A stretch of DNA of 9,137 nucleotides, from contig JAUMVL010000038.1 in NCBI GenBank assembly GCA_030530185.1, forward strand, positions 3,116 to 12,252, given 5' to 3'. Below the pieces are notes generated by a model. That model was given only the letters and a program-made list of their open reading frames with translations, was not told where the DNA came from and searched no databases. Positions 1 through 6,829 of this stretch are shown here, piece by piece. The position numbers and the translations under genes were made by a program. This DNA comes from Clostridia bacterium. Its GTDB lineage: Bacteria; Bacillota; Clostridia; Christensenellales; CAG-138. The first letter of the stretch is position 1. Every line of letters starts with the position of its first letter.

Positions 1-671
1 TGGCCGGTCTGACCAACGCTTTGAAGGTTGTCGGCAAAAAGAAGGAGGATGTCAAGGTCGTCACGAGCGGCGCAGGCGCTGCTGCGATTTCGATCGTAAA
101 GCTGCTGCTGTCGGCAGGTTTTAAGAACATCACGATGTGCGACCGCAAGGGAGCGATCTACAAGGGACGCGAAGGCCTGAACTGGATCAAAGAGGAGATG
201 GCGGAGGTCACGAACCTCGAGCACAAGGCGGGTTCCATCGCGGATATGCTCGTCGGCGCGGATGTGTTCATCGGCGTTTCCGCGCCCGGCACGGTCACGA
301 CCGAGATGGTTAAGACGATGAACCGCGACGCGATCATCTTTGCATGCGCAAACCCGACGCCCGAGATCTTCCCGGACGACGCCAAGGCGGGCGGCGCAGC
401 GGTCATTGCGACCGGCAGAAGCGACTTCCCGAACCAGATCAACAACGTTCTGGCGTTCCCGGGTATCTTCCGCGGCACATTCGACGTGCGTGCATCCGAC
501 ATCAACGAAGAAATGAAGATGGCGGCGGCGCAGGCGCTGGCGGATCTGATCTCGGACGAGGAACTGAACGCGGATTATATCATTCCTGCGGCATTCGACA
601 AGCGCGTGGGCCCGGCGGTCGCCAAGGCGGTTGCCGAAGCAGCACGCAAGAGCGGCGTAGCAAGAATCTGA
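1..671 (+). CDS. NAD-type malic enzyme (malate dehydrogenase, oxaloacetate-decarboxylating), C-terminal part
   Basis: This is the 3' end of a malic enzyme gene, cut by the left edge; the frame is open from base 3 and 222 residues are visible up to the TGA at 669-671. The enzyme oxidatively decarboxylates L-malate to pyruvate and CO2 while reducing NAD(P)+, in the cytoplasm. The visible part is the Rossmann domain. It has the dinucleotide loop SGAGAAA near its start, then MCDRKG, whose acidic residue at the end of the second strand fits NAD+ preference (inference). The family signatures FACANPTPEIF and GRSDFPNQINNVLAFPGIFRG follow. The N-terminal catalytic Tyr/Lys region lies outside the window. 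There is no terminator before iolE, which starts 32 nt downstream, so the two are probably co-transcribed. The family assignment is firm; cofactor choice is not. A TTG at 21 is internal leucine, not a start, because the conserved GLTNALKVVG segment continues upstream of it. Confidence 0.95.
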   Translation, partial: AGLTNALKVVGKKKEDVKVVTSGAGAAAISIVKLLLSAGFKNITMCDRKGAIYKGREGLNWIKEEMAEVTNLEHKAGSIADMLVGADVFIGVSAPGTVTTEMVKTMNRDAIIFACANPTPEIFPDDAKAGGAAVIATGRSDFPNQINNVLAFPGIFRGTFDVRASDINEEMKMAAAQALADLISDEELNADYIIPAAFDKRVGPAVAKAVAEAARKSGVARI

Positions 672-703
672 ACAACGGAACAACCGAAAGGAGATTTTTC
701 AAT

Positions 704-1612
704 ATGGCACTGTTTAACAAGGAAAAAGTGAAACTCGGTATCGCCCCGATCGGCTGGTGCAACGACGACATGCCGGAGCTCGGCGCGGAGAACACTTTCC
801 GTCAGACCGTCAGCGAAATGGCGCTGGCAGGTTTTACGGGCTGCGAAATCGGCAACAAGTATCCGAAGGATCCGAAGGAGCTCAAGTGGGAGCTGGACCT
901 TCGCGGCATGCGGATCGCAAGCCGCTGGTTCTCGTCGTTCCTGCTGACCAAGCCGCTCGAGGAGAACATTGCGGAGTTCAACAAGGAACTTGATTTTCTC
1001 GAAGCTGTCGGCGCAAACCGCATCAACGTTTCCGAGCAGAGCTATTCGATTCAGGGCCAGACCGAAACCCCGATTCTCACGGGCGGTCATAAGCATGTGA
1101 TGGACGATGCCGAGTGGGATCGCCTGTGCAAGGGCCTCGATGCGCTCGGTAAGATCGCTGTCGAGCGAGGCTTCAAGCTCTGCTTCCATCATCATATGGG
1201 CACCGTCGTGCAGACGGCGGAGGAGACCGACCGCATGATGCAGAACACCGATCCGCGCTACGTCTTCCTGTGCTACGATACCGGTCATTTCACCTTTGCG
1301 GGCGAGGATCCGCTGGCGATGCTGAAGAAGTACGTCGATCGCGTCGGCCATGTGCATCTCAAGGATATGCGCCTGCCGGTCGTCGAGGAAGCGCGGAAGA
1401 ACAACTGGTCGTTTTTAACCGCAGTGCGCAACGGTGCGTTCACGGTGCCGGGGGACGGCGACGTGGACTTCGATCCGGTGTTCAAAGTGCTTTCCGATGC
1501 AAAGTACGAGGGCTGGCTGCTGGTTGAAGCCGAGCAGGATCCTGCCAAGGCGAACCCGCTCGCGTATGCAATCAAGGGACGCAAGTACATCGCGGAGCAT
1601 ACGGGACTATAA
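704..1612 (+). CDS. iolE: Inosose dehydratase (2-keto-myo-inositol dehydratase)
   Basis: IolE removes water from 2-keto-myo-inositol (scyllo-inosose) to give 3D-3,5/4-trihydroxycyclohexane-1,2-dione, the second step of myo-inositol degradation. It is a TIM-barrel metalloenzyme of the AP endonuclease 2/xylose isomerase-like superfamily. The protein has 302 residues, the usual length. Visible motifs are GIAPIGWCNDDMPELG (about 12-27), FHHHMGTVVQ (161-170), YDTGH (191-195), GHVHLKD (215-221), PGDGDVDF (249-256) and VEAEQDPAKANP (274-285). The acidic and His residues of the middle motifs are the expected metal ligands. The ATG at 704 has an AAGGAG box at 688-693 with 10-nt spacing. The same frame stays open upstream to about 344, but that stretch lies inside the malic enzyme gene and is not homologous to IolE, so it is discarded. 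iolB follows after 10 nt. Confidence 0.97.
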   Translation: MALFNKEKVKLGIAPIGWCNDDMPELGAENTFRQTVSEMALAGFTGCEIGNKYPKDPKELKWELDLRGMRIASRWFSSFLLTKPLEENIAEFNKELDFLEAVGANRINVSEQSYSIQGQTETPILTGGHKHVMDDAEWDRLCKGLDALGKIAVERGFKLCFHHHMGTVVQTAEETDRMMQNTDPRYVFLCYDTGHFTFAGEDPLAMLKKYVDRVGHVHLKDMRLPVVEEARKNNWSFLTAVRNGAFTVPGDGDVDFDPVFKVLSDAKYEGWLLVEAEQDPAKANPLAYAIKGRKYIAEHTGL

Positions 1613-1622
1613 GAGGCGCCGT

Positions 1623-2414
1623 ATGTATTTTACCAAAGATATTCAACGCGGCTACAACGCCTATATCGACACCAAGGTCGATGATCTCGGCACGCAGATG
1701 GACGTCGGTCTGCTCGTCATGGAGGACGGCGACACCTACGTGATCGACGAGGCCGAAAAGGAAACGGCGGTGCTGCTGTTCGAGGGCAGGGTTACGTTCC
1801 GCTATGCGGGACAGGTCGTCGAGGGCGATCGCCCCGACTGCTTCCATCATGAAGCATACTGCCGGCGTTCGCCGCGCGGCGTGAAGATCGAACTGACCGC
1901 GCACAGCCATGCGGAGCTGTACATTCAGCAGACGATCAACGAGCGCGACTATGCGCCGGTCATGTACACGCCCGAAACGGTGCAGGTGCAGCACGCGGGT
2001 GCGAACGGCGAGCTGATGGGTGCGATGCGCCGCGAGATCAAAACGTTCTTCGACTATGAGAACGCACCGTTCTCGAACATGGTGCTCGGCGAGGTGCTGA
2101 ACTTCCCCGGCAAGTGGTCGTCCTATCCGCCGCATCATCATCCGCAGCCCGAGGTATATTTCTATCGGTTCGATTATCCGCACGGCTTTGGTGCGGGCTT
2201 CTCGAACGGCGAGATTCACAAGACCGGACACAACGGCTGTCTGGTCATCAACAACGGCTTCCATTCGCAGGCGGCCGCACCCGGCTATGCAATGGTCTAT
2301 GCGTGGGGCATCCGGCATTTGGACGGCGACCCGTGGCAGAAGACGCGCATCGACGATCCGGAGCATTCCTGGCTTTGGAAGCCCGATGCGAATGCGCATA
2401 TCTTTCAGGGCTGA
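1623..2414 (+). CDS. iolB: 5-deoxy-glucuronate isomerase
   Basis: IolB isomerises 5-deoxy-D-glucuronate to 2-deoxy-5-keto-D-gluconate, the step after IolD in inositol catabolism. It is a cytoplasmic bicupin metalloenzyme. The 263-residue product is close to the normal family length of about 270. The C-terminal cupin shows GKWSSYPPHHHPQPEVYFYRF (163-183) with likely metal ligands H171/H173 and E177, and NNGFHSQAAAPGYAMVY (210-226) with the further ligand H214. The closing PDANAHIFQG-type end is also family-typical. The ATG at 1623 has a modest AAGAGG box at 1611-1616 that overlaps the iolE stop codon, pointing to translational coupling. The frame is open further upstream inside iolE, but that sequence is arginine-rich out-of-frame translation and is not part of the protein. 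A 104-nt gap with a long hairpin separates it from iolD. Confidence 0.96.
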   Translation: MYFTKDIQRGYNAYIDTKVDDLGTQMDVGLLVMEDGDTYVIDEAEKETAVLLFEGRVTFRYAGQVVEGDRPDCFHHEAYCRRSPRGVKIELTAHSHAELYIQQTINERDYAPVMYTPETVQVQHAGANGELMGAMRREIKTFFDYENAPFSNMVLGEVLNFPGKWSSYPPHHHPQPEVYFYRFDYPHGFGAGFSNGEIHKTGHNGCLVINNGFHSQAAAPGYAMVYAWGIRHLDGDPWQKTRIDDPEHSWLWKPDANAHIFQG

Positions 2415-2421
2415 TTGACGA

Positions 2422-2465
2422 TTTCTTTCGTTCCTCGGCGCTCGAAAACCGGGGAACGAAGGAAA
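2422..2465 (+). promoter_or_regulatory. Long intergenic hairpin between iolB and iolD
   Basis: The arms 2422-2438 and 2449-2465 pair over 17 bp with two G-U pairs and a 10-nt loop (2439-2448). The core is TTCGTTCC against GGAACGAA. The structure starts 7 nt after the iolB stop codon. The sequence after it is GAAACGGAAACG, with no U-tract, so it does not look like an intrinsic terminator on either strand. An mRNA-stabilising or processing element that sets the iolB/iolD expression ratio is the likeliest role (inference). Confidence 0.6.
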
Positions 2466-2469
2466 GAAA

Positions 2470-2483
2470 CGGAAACGCTTTCT
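2470..2483 (+). promoter_or_regulatory. Possible CcpA catabolite-responsive element (cre-like)
   Basis: CGGAAACGCTTTCT resembles the cre consensus TGNAANCGNWNNCA: the inner G, AA, CG, W and C positions fit, while the first T and last A do not. It lies 36 nt before the iolD start, downstream of the hairpin. Catabolite repression of iol genes through cre sites is established in Bacillus subtilis, including an internal site in iolB. Two outer mismatches and the lack of an obvious promoter here keep confidence low. Confidence 0.25.
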
Positions 2484-2518
2484 ACGAAAAAGAACAGGAC
2501 AATTCTCTAGGAGGAAAC

Positions 2519-4441
2519 ATGAAAACCGTTCGTTTAACCATGGCGCAGGCATTGGTGCGCTTCTTGGAAAACCAGTATATCGCCTACGACGGCAAAGAGC
2601 ATCCGTTTGTCGAGGGCGTGATCATGCTGCCGGGCCACGGCAACGTCGTCGGCCTCGGTCAGGCGCTGCGGCAGGAGACGAAGCGTCTCAAGGTCTGGCA
2701 GGGCAAGAACGAGCAGGGCATGGCGCATACCGCCGTCGCGTTTGCCAAGCAGATGAAGCGGAAAAAGATCATCGCCGTCACTTCGTCCGTCGGCCCCGGT
2801 GCAGCGAATATGGTGACTGCCGCGGCGACCGCGACCGCCAACAATATCCCCGTGCTGATCCTGCCCGGCGACGTGTACGCCTGCCGTCAGCCGGATCCCG
2901 TCTTGCAGCAGATTGAGCAGACGCATGATCTGTCGATTTCCACGAATGATGCCTTCCGCGCGGTGTGCCGCTATTGGGACCGCATTGTCCGCCCCGAGCA
3001 GCTGATGAGCGCGATGATCTCCGCGTTCCGCGTGCTGACCGATCCGGCCAACACCGGTGCGGTTTGCATTGCGATCCCGCAGGATGTCGAAGGCGAAGCG
3101 TATGACTATCCCGAATCCTTCTTCCGTAAGCGCGTCCATCGCCTTGCGCGGCGTACGCCGGATGCCGAAGCGATCGAAGAAGCCGCGGCGGTCATCAAGG
3201 CTGCCAAAAAGCCGATTCTGATCTGCGGCGGCGGCGTTCGCTACAGCGAAGCGCATAAGGAATTCCAGGCGTTCGCCGAGGCAACGGGCATTCCGTTCGG
3301 CGAGACACAGGCCGGCAAGGGCGCGGTTCTGTACGATCATCCGCTCAACCTTGGCGGCATCGGTGTGACCGGCTGCTCCGCGGCGAATGAGATCGCCAAG
3401 GAAGCGGACGTCATCATCGGCGTCGGCACCCGCTATACCGACTTTACAACCTCGTCGAAGTGGCTGTTCAAAGATGATGCGAAGTTTGTCAACATCAACG
3501 TGTCCGAGTTTCAGGCGATGAAGATGGACGCCGTTCCGGTCGTCGCGGATGCCAAGCGCGCTCTGCCGCTGCTGCTGGATGCGCTGGACGGTTACAAGGC
3601 GCCCTATACCACCGAGGTCAAGGAAGCGCGCGATCGCTGGTTCCGCGAGCTCGATCGTCTCCATCACATCACCTACGGCGAGGGCTACGTGCCCGAGGTC
3701 AACGATGCAAACGCGGCGTCTGCCGATCGGTTTGCAAAGGACCTCGATGCCTGCCTTACACAGACCTCAGTGCTCGGCGCGATCAACTTTGCGATCGATC
3801 CCGAGGACGTTGCGATCGGCTCCGCGGGCTCGCTGCCGGGCGATATGCAGCGCATGTGGTGTGCACGCGGCATCGATACCTATAACATGGAATACGGCTA
3901 TTCCTGCATGGGGTATGAGATTTCCGGCGCACTCGGCGTCAAGTATGCAATCGGCGACCGCGACGTATACGCGATGGTGGGCGACGGCAGCTTCATCATG
4001 CTGCACAGCGAGTTGCTGACGGCGGTGCAGGAGCACAAAAAGATCAACGTCTGCGTGTTCAACAACGCTTCGTTCGGCTGCATCAACAACCTCCAGGTCG
4101 GTCACGGCAATGACAGCCTCTGCACCGAGCTGCGCTTCCGCGGCGAGGACGGCGAGCATTCCGGCAACTTCATGCCGGTCGACTTTGCCAAGATCGCCGA
4201 GGGTTATGGCTGCAAGGCGTTCACGATCCATTCGATCGACGAAATGAAAGCCGCGATTGCCGAGGCCAAGAAGATCGAGGGCGTCCCGGTCGTGTACGAC
4301 ATCCGCGTTCTGCCGAAGTCGATGACCGAGGGTTACGGCTCCTGGTGGCGCGTCGGCGACACCGAAGTGTCCGAGAACCCGAGAAACCTGAAGGCCTACG
4401 AAGACCATCTTGCGCATGTCAAGGATGCAAGAAAGTATTGA
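2519..4441 (+). CDS. iolD: 3D-(3,5/4)-trihydroxycyclohexane-1,2-dione acylhydrolase (ThDP-dependent)
   Basis: IolD opens the ring of trihydroxycyclohexane-1,2-dione to give 5-deoxy-D-glucuronate, linking IolE to IolB. It belongs to the thiamine-diphosphate enzyme superfamily (acetolactate synthase-like fold) and acts in the cytoplasm. The 640 residues match the usual length. The N-terminal PYR domain carries GKNEQGMAHTAVAFAKQ (62-78), where E65 is the conserved ThDP-activating glutamate, and SSVGPGAANMVT (89-100). The middle domain is about 205-360. The C-terminal PP domain carries the metal/ThDP motif GDGS (488-491) ending in NN (515-516). The start ATG has a strong AGGAGG box at 2509-2514. 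The frame extends upstream through the end of iolB, but only the section after 2519 resembles IolD. It is the last gene of the unit; a terminator follows 14 nt after the stop. Confidence 0.98.
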   Translation: MKTVRLTMAQALVRFLENQYIAYDGKEHPFVEGVIMLPGHGNVVGLGQALRQETKRLKVWQGKNEQGMAHTAVAFAKQMKRKKIIAVTSSVGPGAANMVTAAATATANNIPVLILPGDVYACRQPDPVLQQIEQTHDLSISTNDAFRAVCRYWDRIVRPEQLMSAMISAFRVLTDPANTGAVCIAIPQDVEGEAYDYPESFFRKRVHRLARRTPDAEAIEEAAAVIKAAKKPILICGGGVRYSEAHKEFQAFAEATGIPFGETQAGKGAVLYDHPLNLGGIGVTGCSAANEIAKEADVIIGVGTRYTDFTTSSKWLFKDDAKFVNINVSEFQAMKMDAVPVVADAKRALPLLLDALDGYKAPYTTEVKEARDRWFRELDRLHHITYGEGYVPEVNDANAASADRFAKDLDACLTQTSVLGAINFAIDPEDVAIGSAGSLPGDMQRMWCARGIDTYNMEYGYSCMGYEISGALGVKYAIGDRDVYAMVGDGSFIMLHSELLTAVQEHKKINVCVFNNASFGCINNLQVGHGNDSLCTELRFRGEDGEHSGNFMPVDFAKIAEGYGCKAFTIHSIDEMKAAIAEAKKIEGVPVVYDIRVLPKSMTEGYGSWWRVGDTEVSENPRNLKAYEDHLAHVKDARKY

Positions 4442-4455
4442 TCTTTTTGCCAATC

Positions 4456-4486
4456 AAAAGCTGCTGTTTTTTACGGCAGCTTTTTT
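4456..4486 (+). terminator. Intrinsic terminator after iolD
   Basis: AAAAGCTGC (4456-4464) pairs perfectly with GCAGCTTTT (4476-4484). The stem can extend by a T-G and a G-C pair, leaving a seven-base loop TTTTTTA. The right arm runs into six T, then A, then a further T-rich tract to about 4495. It ends the iol transcription unit and separates it from the sigma factor gene. Confidence 0.92.
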
Positions 4487-4505
4487 ACTTTTTTTCGATA
4501 CTTTT

Positions 4506-4529
4506 TTGACATTTCTCCTTTCTATATAG
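4506..4529 (+). promoter_or_regulatory. Promoter-like sequence upstream of the ECF sigma gene
   Basis: TTGACA at 4506-4511 is a perfect -35 hexamer, and TCTATATAG at 4521-4529 is an AT-rich -10-like block. The gap between TTGACA and TATATA (4523-4528) is only 11 nt, too short for the vegetative sigma factor, so the two cannot simply be one such promoter. ECF sigma genes commonly autoregulate, so either block may belong to an ECF-specific promoter (inference). A promoter somewhere here is expected, because the previous unit ends in a terminator just upstream. The palindrome ACGGCCGT lies at 4534-4541. Confidence 0.35.
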
Positions 4530-4560
4530 GTGAACGGCCGTAACAACCAAGGAGGACAAC

Positions 4561-5076
4561 ATGACCGATGTAAGCACCTATTTCAATCAAGTCTATGAAG
4601 CAACTTTTCGCACGCTGATGCGTGCTTGCGTCTGCAAGGCACGGCGGCTTGCGGATGCGGAAGATCTTCTGCAAAACACATATGCACGTTTCTATCGATA
4701 CATTCAGAAGCACGGCGTCGGGTCGGTGCAAAATCCGCAAAGCTACCTTTTGGGAATTCTGCAGAAGGAGCTGATCGCCTATTATCGGCTTCTTCCATGG
4801 AGCCGTGAGGTTGCGTTGGATGAGATTTCGGAACTACCCGATCCGAATGAATCTACTGAATCCCGCTGTATCCGCGCTCTTACAGTCGACGAGGTGTGGA
4901 AACAGATTCGAAGTGAATCGGAACTGACCCAGCGCGTGTTTTTACTTTACTATGCATATGGCTTGCATTTGAAGGAAATCGCTACCGTTCTGCACTTGAC
5001 GGAAGCAGCCGTGAAAAACCGCCTGCTTCGGACGCAAAGAAAAATTCGAATGCAATTGATCGAGGAGGAGAAATGA
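4561..5076 (+). CDS. ECF-type RNA polymerase sigma factor
   Basis: A 171-residue sigma-70 family protein of the extracytoplasmic-function class, with only regions 2 and 4. Region 2 spans about residues 10-76 and shows DAEDLLQNTYARFYRYI (32-48), the core-binding and -10-recognition segment. Region 4 spans about 110-165, with FLLYYAYGLHLKEIATVLHLTEAAVKNRL as two pieces (127-141 and 142-155) forming the helix-turn-helix that reads the -35. The linker 80-105 is acidic and divergent. The ATG has a strong AAGGAGG box at 4549-4555. The TGA overlaps the start of the next gene (ATGA), the usual arrangement for a sigma factor and its membrane-bound anti-sigma partner. The presumed job is to turn on envelope-stress or environmental-response genes when the partner releases it. 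Its regulon cannot be read from this window. Base composition is clearly lower in GC than the iol genes. Confidence 0.93.
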   Translation: MTDVSTYFNQVYEATFRTLMRACVCKARRLADAEDLLQNTYARFYRYIQKHGVGSVQNPQSYLLGILQKELIAYYRLLPWSREVALDEISELPDPNESTESRCIRALTVDEVWKQIRSESELTQRVFLLYYAYGLHLKEIATVLHLTEAAVKNRLLRTQRKIRMQLIEEEK

Positions 5077-6719
5077 TGAAACAGACAAATTCTGAAGAAC
5101 TATTGTGGCAGGTCGAGCATGAGCTTGCCCACAAGGAAAGGATTCGTAAGACGGTGCTGCGGACAAAGCCTGTCCGAGAATCGATCGGTTGGCAGCGAGT
5201 ACTTACACCGCTTGCAGCGTCGCTCGTACTGCTTGCTACTGTCGTGTTTGCTATTCCCTCGGCACGAGCTGATGTACTGTCCTGGTTTGGCATCACGCGT
5301 CCTGAACAGTATTTGACGCAGGATCCATCCGAGCGGACACCGAACGAAGCGCTCGACAATATGATCGTTTCTACAACTCCGGAGAACTCGCATGTTGTGA
5401 TTACACCGGCGCAAAATGAACCAAACGCCGTGAACAGCAGTGCAGCCCTGACCCTTGCGAAGCAACTGCAGAGTGACTTTTCCGCGACGCTTGGAGAAAC
5501 CATGTTCGACGGAAACGAAGCGTATGTGAAACTGCAACTGACAGGATACGGCGCACTGCCGATTTTGGAGAAATATACCGGAGGTAGCAATACGAGTGTT
5601 CCTGTGGATGCCAATCGCGTTTTAGACCTGCACGGGACACTAGATCCGGAATACTTGAACGGCGAGAAAATATGGTATGAGCGTCCGGAGACAACCGTGA
5701 TTTTAACGTTTGAGGACGGAACGGAACAAGTCGGATACCTTTCGCTCGCCGACAGCGAGACATTTCATACCGTACGACAGCAGATGCGGGATAAGGGATT
5801 ATCCGGCGATGCACTGAATATGGAGCAGCAGCAGAAACTGAACGCGTTGCTTTTGCAGATCGTGCAAGAAAAGGGCGTCGATACGGTTGCAGAGTTCTTG
5901 GACGCAAAAACGAATCTCGAGCGAAATATTGATGCGAACGGATTTGCATTGGCAAGGGTGACGCTTCGGATCGATGTGATCGAGGATGCTGAAAAACTTG
6001 ACACGCTGCTTTTGGAAGCAGAACTCGGCACGGTGACTTTCAATGTTGCCGGATACCAAAAGATGGAAACGCAAAATGTTGTCGGCGGTGATTCCGTTGT
6101 GTGGCAAGGGGAAACTGTTCTGACTGCCAATCACTTCGTTTGGGATGATTGGGAAAATGAGATCGGTCATTTTGAACTGAAAAATACTACGGTCTCATTG
6201 AATGACATGAAACTCCGTGCGATGGAGGGTGCATATAAGGATGCTCTCGGCGTTCATAAGCTGCGTGTTGCAATCGAATTACCGGAGAGCATGCCGACGG
6301 AGTGGAAACAGGCGTTGATCCAGTCGCCGCCAAACAATCCTTTGGATTTCAAAATCTTCGTCAATGGTGAGGCAGGCGGCTATAGCTACGGAGGTTACTT
6401 TGGGTTTGCTGCAGCGGACGGAAAGGATGGACAGGCGTTCCCGCTTGAACCCGCGTTGATCGACGAAGATGGTGTTGCTGTATTTGAGATCGGAAGTATC
6501 AACGGAATTCCGCTCGAGCACCTTGCAGAAGTCAAAACTATTACGCTTGTTCCTGTGATCCGGTACGGGCGAGCGGTGCTGTTCTATCAGAATGGGCAAC
6601 CGACGGGTGAACAACCAATTCCGTTTGATGATTTGTATGTACTGAATGACACTGGAATTACACTCGATTATGTGCGGGAGGAATATCCACAGTTTGCCGT
6701 TACTTTCACCCTCGAATAG
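5073..6719 (+). CDS. Putative membrane-anchored anti-sigma factor with large extracytoplasmic domain
   Basis: A 548-residue protein, translationally coupled to the sigma gene (start 5073 overlaps the sigma stop; a second ATG at 5076 is an alternative). A GAGGAGGAG box lies at 5062-5070. The N-terminal 40 residues are charged and helical and would be cytoplasmic. One hydrophobic segment follows at about 43-61 (LTPLAASLVLLATVVFAI), with basic residues before it, giving an N-in, C-out single-pass topology. Just after it comes SARADVLSWFGITRPEQYL, then roughly 470 residues outside the membrane rich in beta-strand-like alternation. No cysteine occurs anywhere in the protein. By position and topology it should hold the sigma factor inactive and sense a signal outside the cell. 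I do not recognise a named domain in the ectodomain; relatives of clostridial DUF4179-like anti-sigma proteins are possible. Function as an anti-sigma factor is inferred from context, not from a catalytic or binding motif. Confidence 0.72.
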   Translation: MMKQTNSEELLWQVEHELAHKERIRKTVLRTKPVRESIGWQRVLTPLAASLVLLATVVFAIPSARADVLSWFGITRPEQYLTQDPSERTPNEALDNMIVSTTPENSHVVITPAQNEPNAVNSSAALTLAKQLQSDFSATLGETMFDGNEAYVKLQLTGYGALPILEKYTGGSNTSVPVDANRVLDLHGTLDPEYLNGEKIWYERPETTVILTFEDGTEQVGYLSLADSETFHTVRQQMRDKGLSGDALNMEQQQKLNALLLQIVQEKGVDTVAEFLDAKTNLERNIDANGFALARVTLRIDVIEDAEKLDTLLLEAELGTVTFNVAGYQKMETQNVVGGDSVVWQGETVLTANHFVWDDWENEIGHFELKNTTVSLNDMKLRAMEGAYKDALGVHKLRVAIELPESMPTEWKQALIQSPPNNPLDFKIFVNGEAGGYSYGGYFGFAAADGKDGQAFPLEPALIDEDGVAVFEIGSINGIPLEHLAEVKTITLVPVIRYGRAVLFYQNGQPTGEQPIPFDDLYVLNDTGITLDYVREEYPQFAVTFTLE

Positions 6720-6739
6720 CACCCAAATTTTACACCGCC

Positions 6740-6765
6740 GGTTTCTTGCAAATCGGGGAGAAACC
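6740..6765. promoter_or_regulatory. Operator-like inverted repeat over the MATE promoter
   Basis: GGTTTCT (6740-6746) is an exact inverted copy of AGAAACC (6759-6765), separated by 12 bp. The 26-bp element covers the -35 hexamer and most of the spacer of the promoter at 6746-6774. No U-tract follows, so it is not a terminator for the upstream gene. A dimeric repressor site (for example TetR, MarR or GntR type) is the simplest reading, inferred from position and symmetry only. Confidence 0.45.
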
Positions 6766-6774
6766 TGCTATAAT
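6746..6774 (+). promoter_or_regulatory. Vegetative promoter upstream of the MATE gene
   Basis: TTGCAA (-35, 6746-6751) and TATAAT (-10, 6769-6774) are separated by exactly 17 bp. A TG at 6766-6767 gives an extended -10. Transcription would start near 6781, about 94 nt before the MATE start codon and only about 11 nt before the terminator hairpin at 6792. Confidence 0.8.
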
Positions 6775-6791
6775 ACGGCACGTTGAGCAGC

Positions 6792-6829
6792 AAAGTGCGT
6801 AAGTCCGAACAGGGCTTGCGCACTTTTTT
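6792..6829 (+). terminator. Strong intrinsic terminator between the promoter and the MATE gene
   Basis: The arms 6792-6806 and 6812-6826 pair over 15 bp (two G-U pairs) around the loop GAACA. The run of six T at 6824-6829 completes a classic intrinsic terminator. It could end readthrough from the sigma/anti-sigma operon. It also lies inside the leader expected from the promoter at 6746-6774, so that promoter would yield an RNA of only about 50 nt unless termination is overcome. No alternative antiterminator pairing is obvious in the short leader. Confidence 0.88.

Noticed and set aside
344..703. In-frame upstream extension of iolE
   Set aside because: It overlaps the malic enzyme gene in another frame and gives Arg/Gly-rich sequence unlike IolE; the ATG at 704 has its own ribosome binding site and gives the normal length.
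2114..2518. In-frame upstream extension of iolD
   Set aside because: It lies over iolB and the intergenic hairpin, would add 135 residues to an enzyme already of full length, and lacks a ribosome binding site comparable to AGGAGG at 2509.
1572..3667. Long minus-strand open frames opposite iolB and iolD
   Set aside because: They mirror GC-rich codons of the real genes, are full of Arg/His/Asp/Val as expected from antisense translation, and show no motif.
4506..4528. TTGACA/TATATA as a normal vegetative promoter
   Set aside because: The spacing is 11 nt instead of 16-18; no TATAAT-like box occurs at the proper distance from TTGACA.
6783..6829. Leader peptide starting at TTG 6783 or GTG 6795 before the MATE gene
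   Set aside because: There is no space for a ribosome binding site between the predicted transcription start near 6781 and these codons, and the frame continues far into the MATE gene without a stop, unlike a regulatory leader peptide.
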